Source: Canna indica (taxonomy: Eukaryota; Streptophyta; Magnoliopsida; Zingiberales; Cannaceae). From it: 64,000 nt of DNA. Shown piece by piece: positions 61,017 to 64,000 of this stretch; position 1 is the first letter of the stretch; each line of letters begins with the position of its first letter. Location of the stretch: the NCBI GenBank assembly GCA_034359265.1, contig CP136896.1, forward strand, positions 4,929,501 through 4,993,500, given 5' to 3'. The notes beneath the pieces were generated by a model that saw only the letters and a list, made by a program, of their open reading frames with translations, was not told the DNA's origin and searched no databases. The position numbers and the translations under genes are program-made.

Positions 61017-64000
61017 CTACCCCACAACTTGTCCTTGCTCCCTTCGCTTGAGTGTGGTTGGGCCCTTTGCAAGTGCAAGGTTGGACAAACTTGTTGGAGT
61101 TCGTAAACGAGGAGGGTACTTCCGAACACCTCGTAGAGTTGTGCTCGATTCGGGAGGGGGAGGTTAATTGTCGCGTCGATAGAGGGTTATAGTGTGACCT
61201 CTTGTCATTGCTAGATTGCTAGAAATGGGTGTTTTGTCTTGTTGTGCCAGGGACTTCAAGCCCCAACGCTTGGTCAAGTGTTCAATCATGTTATGGAAAG
61301 GCTTCTTCATCATGGCATTGGCCTTTATCATGGCTTCATCATGGCATCGTGGCTTGATGTTTAGTTTTTTTTCCCTCCAATTTCTTTGATTAGACGAGCA
61401 TACAACCGAGGGTTTTCCATGGGTTCCCGATCATGGAGGTTCTTTATGAGGGAGCAATTTGGGACATGCATGAGTGATATCTCGCCCTCATCGTATGATC
61501 CGCTTGACTTTGTAGGATCGTGGCTTCTTGGCCTACTTTCTGGGCGAGGTTGTGAGTAAGATTGATGGGCTTGAGGCTTTGTTTTTTCCTGATTTCTTCG
61601 ATTGATCAGGCTAACAGTCGAAGGTCTACTCATACCGTTAGTCAGGGTTCATGATCATGGTGATTTCTATTGGAGGGAGTGACCCAAGGGCTTGCACAAG
61701 TGTTATATCTCCCTTGTCATTTTGGTGTGCTTTGCATTGCGAGCTCGCGGCTCCTTGCCCTTGACGCCTATTGTTCGATCAAGGCATCTTCAATTCCTAC
61801 TTCATTATGGATCCGAGACACATGCCTCGTACATTCGAGTCCCCTTGTCGGGGGTTAGCAGTAACCTATCCCTTAGTGAGAGAGTCTCCCCTACTCGAGA
61901 CACTATGTCATATCGCATATTGCTAGGGACGTCATGGTAGACGAGTCCTACGACTCGTTTGCCTGCTAGGGTCCCTTGGGAGGACGGGGTCGCTTATTTC
62001 GCACTTGTTGCCCAAATGGATGTAATTTGGTAGTGGTTAGAGACCTCCAAGGTAGCTCATTGATGACCAATAGGGATGTCAACTGAAGTGGTTTTCTGAC
62101 TTGACCTGTCAAGGGAGCGTTGTTCGGCCCTTTTGATTTAGTTCGGGCAACCTATTCGCAGTTGACGTCAACGGACCTATGGTGCATTGGGGAGCTAGAA
62201 TTGAGTTTCTATGTACATCCTCCCTTTCCCTTGGGGGAGTTAGCTGACCTTTGGACTATTTAGGACAAATATGTGGCCTTTGGTCCTAAAATTTTCTTCG
62301 CGTATTTGGCACATGGCCACACTCTGGTTTCCAACCGGACTATGTCGTCAATTTGGGCGTTAAACCCCAATTAGTAGTTAAGTTCTCGAAGATTTGCTAA
62401 TTAGTCGGTTGGTCTCGAGTTGTTTTCTATAGGGATGAGCCCCTTGGATGGTAGATTAGTTGGGACGTAGGAGTCAGTTGGTTTTGAATCGATATGTATT
62501 CCTTTGTCGATGTTGTGTTTGGTTTGGGGTTGAATTGTCAGATGGTGATTGGTTCGCTTAATCAATGATTTTTAGTGAGGCATTTATCAATTTTGTGGGA
62601 TTGTGGCGATTGACAATTGATCGATTATTTGACGATGTTTCATTCCTCAATTTGCAAAATTGAATCGTCACATAATGATTGGTTTTAGGTTGACCGGTGT
62701 TTTTTAACGAGGTTGTGCTCCTCAATTTGTAGAATCGAATCATCAAGAGCTAGTAAGTTTTAGGCCGAGCGGTATTTTTTAACAAGGTTGTGTTCCTTAG
62801 TTTGTAAAATCGAATTGTCGATAGCCAATTGGTTTTTGATTGACTAGTGTTAACGAGTTTGTGTCCCTTGGCAGACTTCGTTGAAAAAGATATTTAATTT
62901 GAATAATATAGGTATATAAAGAGATATATTGATCCATAGCTGAGGTCTCAATGTTGGATTCCTTTGCTCGTGTGTAGGCTGTCATTTTGGAGTTGATTGT
63001 TAGGATTTTGCCTGCACTTGTATTGTAGTTGTCATTTCTTTATGAAGTTGTTGTGGGCACCGATTGGATTTGGCATCTTGGTTATGAGCAGGAAGCTCGA
63101 TTGATCCCGTCAAAGCCGCCTTTATTCCTCTGTGTCCCCTTTGTAGCATAGATACAAAGGCTGGCATCAAGGTTTGAGGCTTGCCAATAGAGCGGGGTAA
63201 TCTTGGTTAGAAGAAGAGGCATATGCGTCATTATCTATCAGCTGAAGTTAGTAGACTTTTGGTGTAGGGTATAACAGCGTCCAAGCCCTCTCCTTCAAGA
63301 GCCGTTCTGTTGGGGCAGCGAAAATCTTCTCCTAATAGGCGCTTGAGTCTAGCTCTCGATGGACTTGAATGTGATTCGCCTCTTTATATATCTTCAAGCA
63401 TTTTGACTCTTCGTGTAGATTAGTCACTCAAGAAGGGATTAAGGAGCAAGTGATGTTCGGTTTCTCTCGCAAGAGCATGAGGCTCTTACAGGGCCCTCGG
63501 AAGAGTCGCCGACCTTATAAATTGGTTGGTTACTACTAATTCGGCCTTATACGGTGTCGTCTCCAGGTGACACAACACGAAGTTATATATTATCATCCTA
63601 GGATCGATTGATGTGAGCGGATGTCTCCCTTCAAGTGCTCGAGTCAGGTAGTTGAATCATCTTGGAACACTGTCACTCAGGCTCCAATACTATGGATCTC
63701 ATACTCCCCTCGTGTGACCAAAATACTCGGTCACTACATATGAGCTGACTAGGCTTGTGGATCACAAAAAAAGGGTTGTGACCTTCATTTTATCTCATGA
63801 GAGTGTGAGAATCTTTTGGTTCTTCTTGTAAAGTGAGGAGATATTTTTAGGGGCGTGAGACATCTTGTTTACACGGTTAAGGTGCTAATCGTTTGGTTCG
63901 AAACTAGACGACTAGACCCCTTGTTGGTTCAGAGGTAAGTGACATCGAAAGCCTTCGTGTAAGCGTAGGTACTATGGTGAGTCCCTCGAGTGATCTCTTG
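61017..64000. other. unidentified moderately GC-rich repeat region at the right edge
   Basis: Base composition changes here from AT-rich to near balanced. No long open frame or known domain is visible on either strand. A diverged ~220-bp direct duplication lies at ~61360-61800, and a ~75-bp unit is tandemly repeated at 62530-62870. On the minus strand AAGATATATAAAGAGGCGAA (near 63400) is TATA-like. The pattern fits the non-coding part or LTR of a large retrotransposon cut by the window end, but no LTR end or primer-binding site was identified. Confidence 0.4.
62530..62870. repeat. degenerate ~75-bp tandem repeat, four units
   Basis: CCTCAATTTGCAAAATTGAA at ~62645, CCTCAATTTGTAGAATCGAA at ~62720 and CCTTAGTTTGTAAAATCGAA at ~62794 mark successive units. 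Each is preceded by GGTTGTGCTC-like sequence and a T run, and followed by a Thr/Ile-less non-coding stretch with TTGGTTTT. Confidence 0.65.

Overview
This window is nuclear DNA of a flowering plant. The genes are split by GT-AG introns, the intergenic DNA is AT-rich, and two genes encode plant-specific products (a plastid pyruvate dehydrogenase E2 and a WEB-family protein). GC-rich 5' exons against AT-rich introns lean towards a monocot, but the species cannot be fixed from the sequence. No bacterial, viral, CRISPR or operon-like content was seen.

Layout. 159-335 may hold the last exon of an unrecognised + strand gene. 613-5491 (-) is a six-exon gene for the plastidial dihydrolipoamide acetyltransferase (LTA2 type). 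7075-7818 (+) is a single-exon WEB-family coiled-coil protein and 8282-8800 (+) a small two-pass membrane protein. 10.2-16.9 kb is a transposon cluster: a hAT transposase remnant beside a hairpin repeat, a CACTA-like element, and two more large foldback elements. 19210-20104 (+) is a TCHQD-class glutathione S-transferase with a probable leader exon near 17.1-17.3 kb. 20.8-25.7 kb carries two hAT-type MITEs with 8-bp target duplications and an internally deleted Ty1/copia relic. 28528-32376 (+) is an 11-exon receptor-like cytoplasmic kinase with an N-terminal universal-stress-protein-like domain. 35725-55288 (-) is a 17-exon histone lysine methyltransferase of the ASHH2/SDG8/EFS type (CW, AWS, SET, post-SET), spread over 20 kb because its introns hold a copia relic, a MITE and a foldback element. 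55.9-64 kb has no convincing gene. It holds a Harbinger-type MITE, another foldback element, two hAT-type MITEs and an unidentified, moderately GC-rich repeat region.

The genes are ordinary single-copy-type housekeeping and regulatory genes with no shared pathway: plastid acetyl-CoA supply, plastid or cytoskeletal organisation, detoxification, signalling and chromatin marking. All exon joins given were checked for reading phase by hand. The predicted proteins are 474, 247, 172, 265, 761 and 2128 residues.

The most unusual feature is structural: at least five independent large inverted-repeat (foldback) elements, two of which have arms built from tandem units. They are candidate sources of long hairpin RNA. 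I did not find a convincing undescribed protein system.
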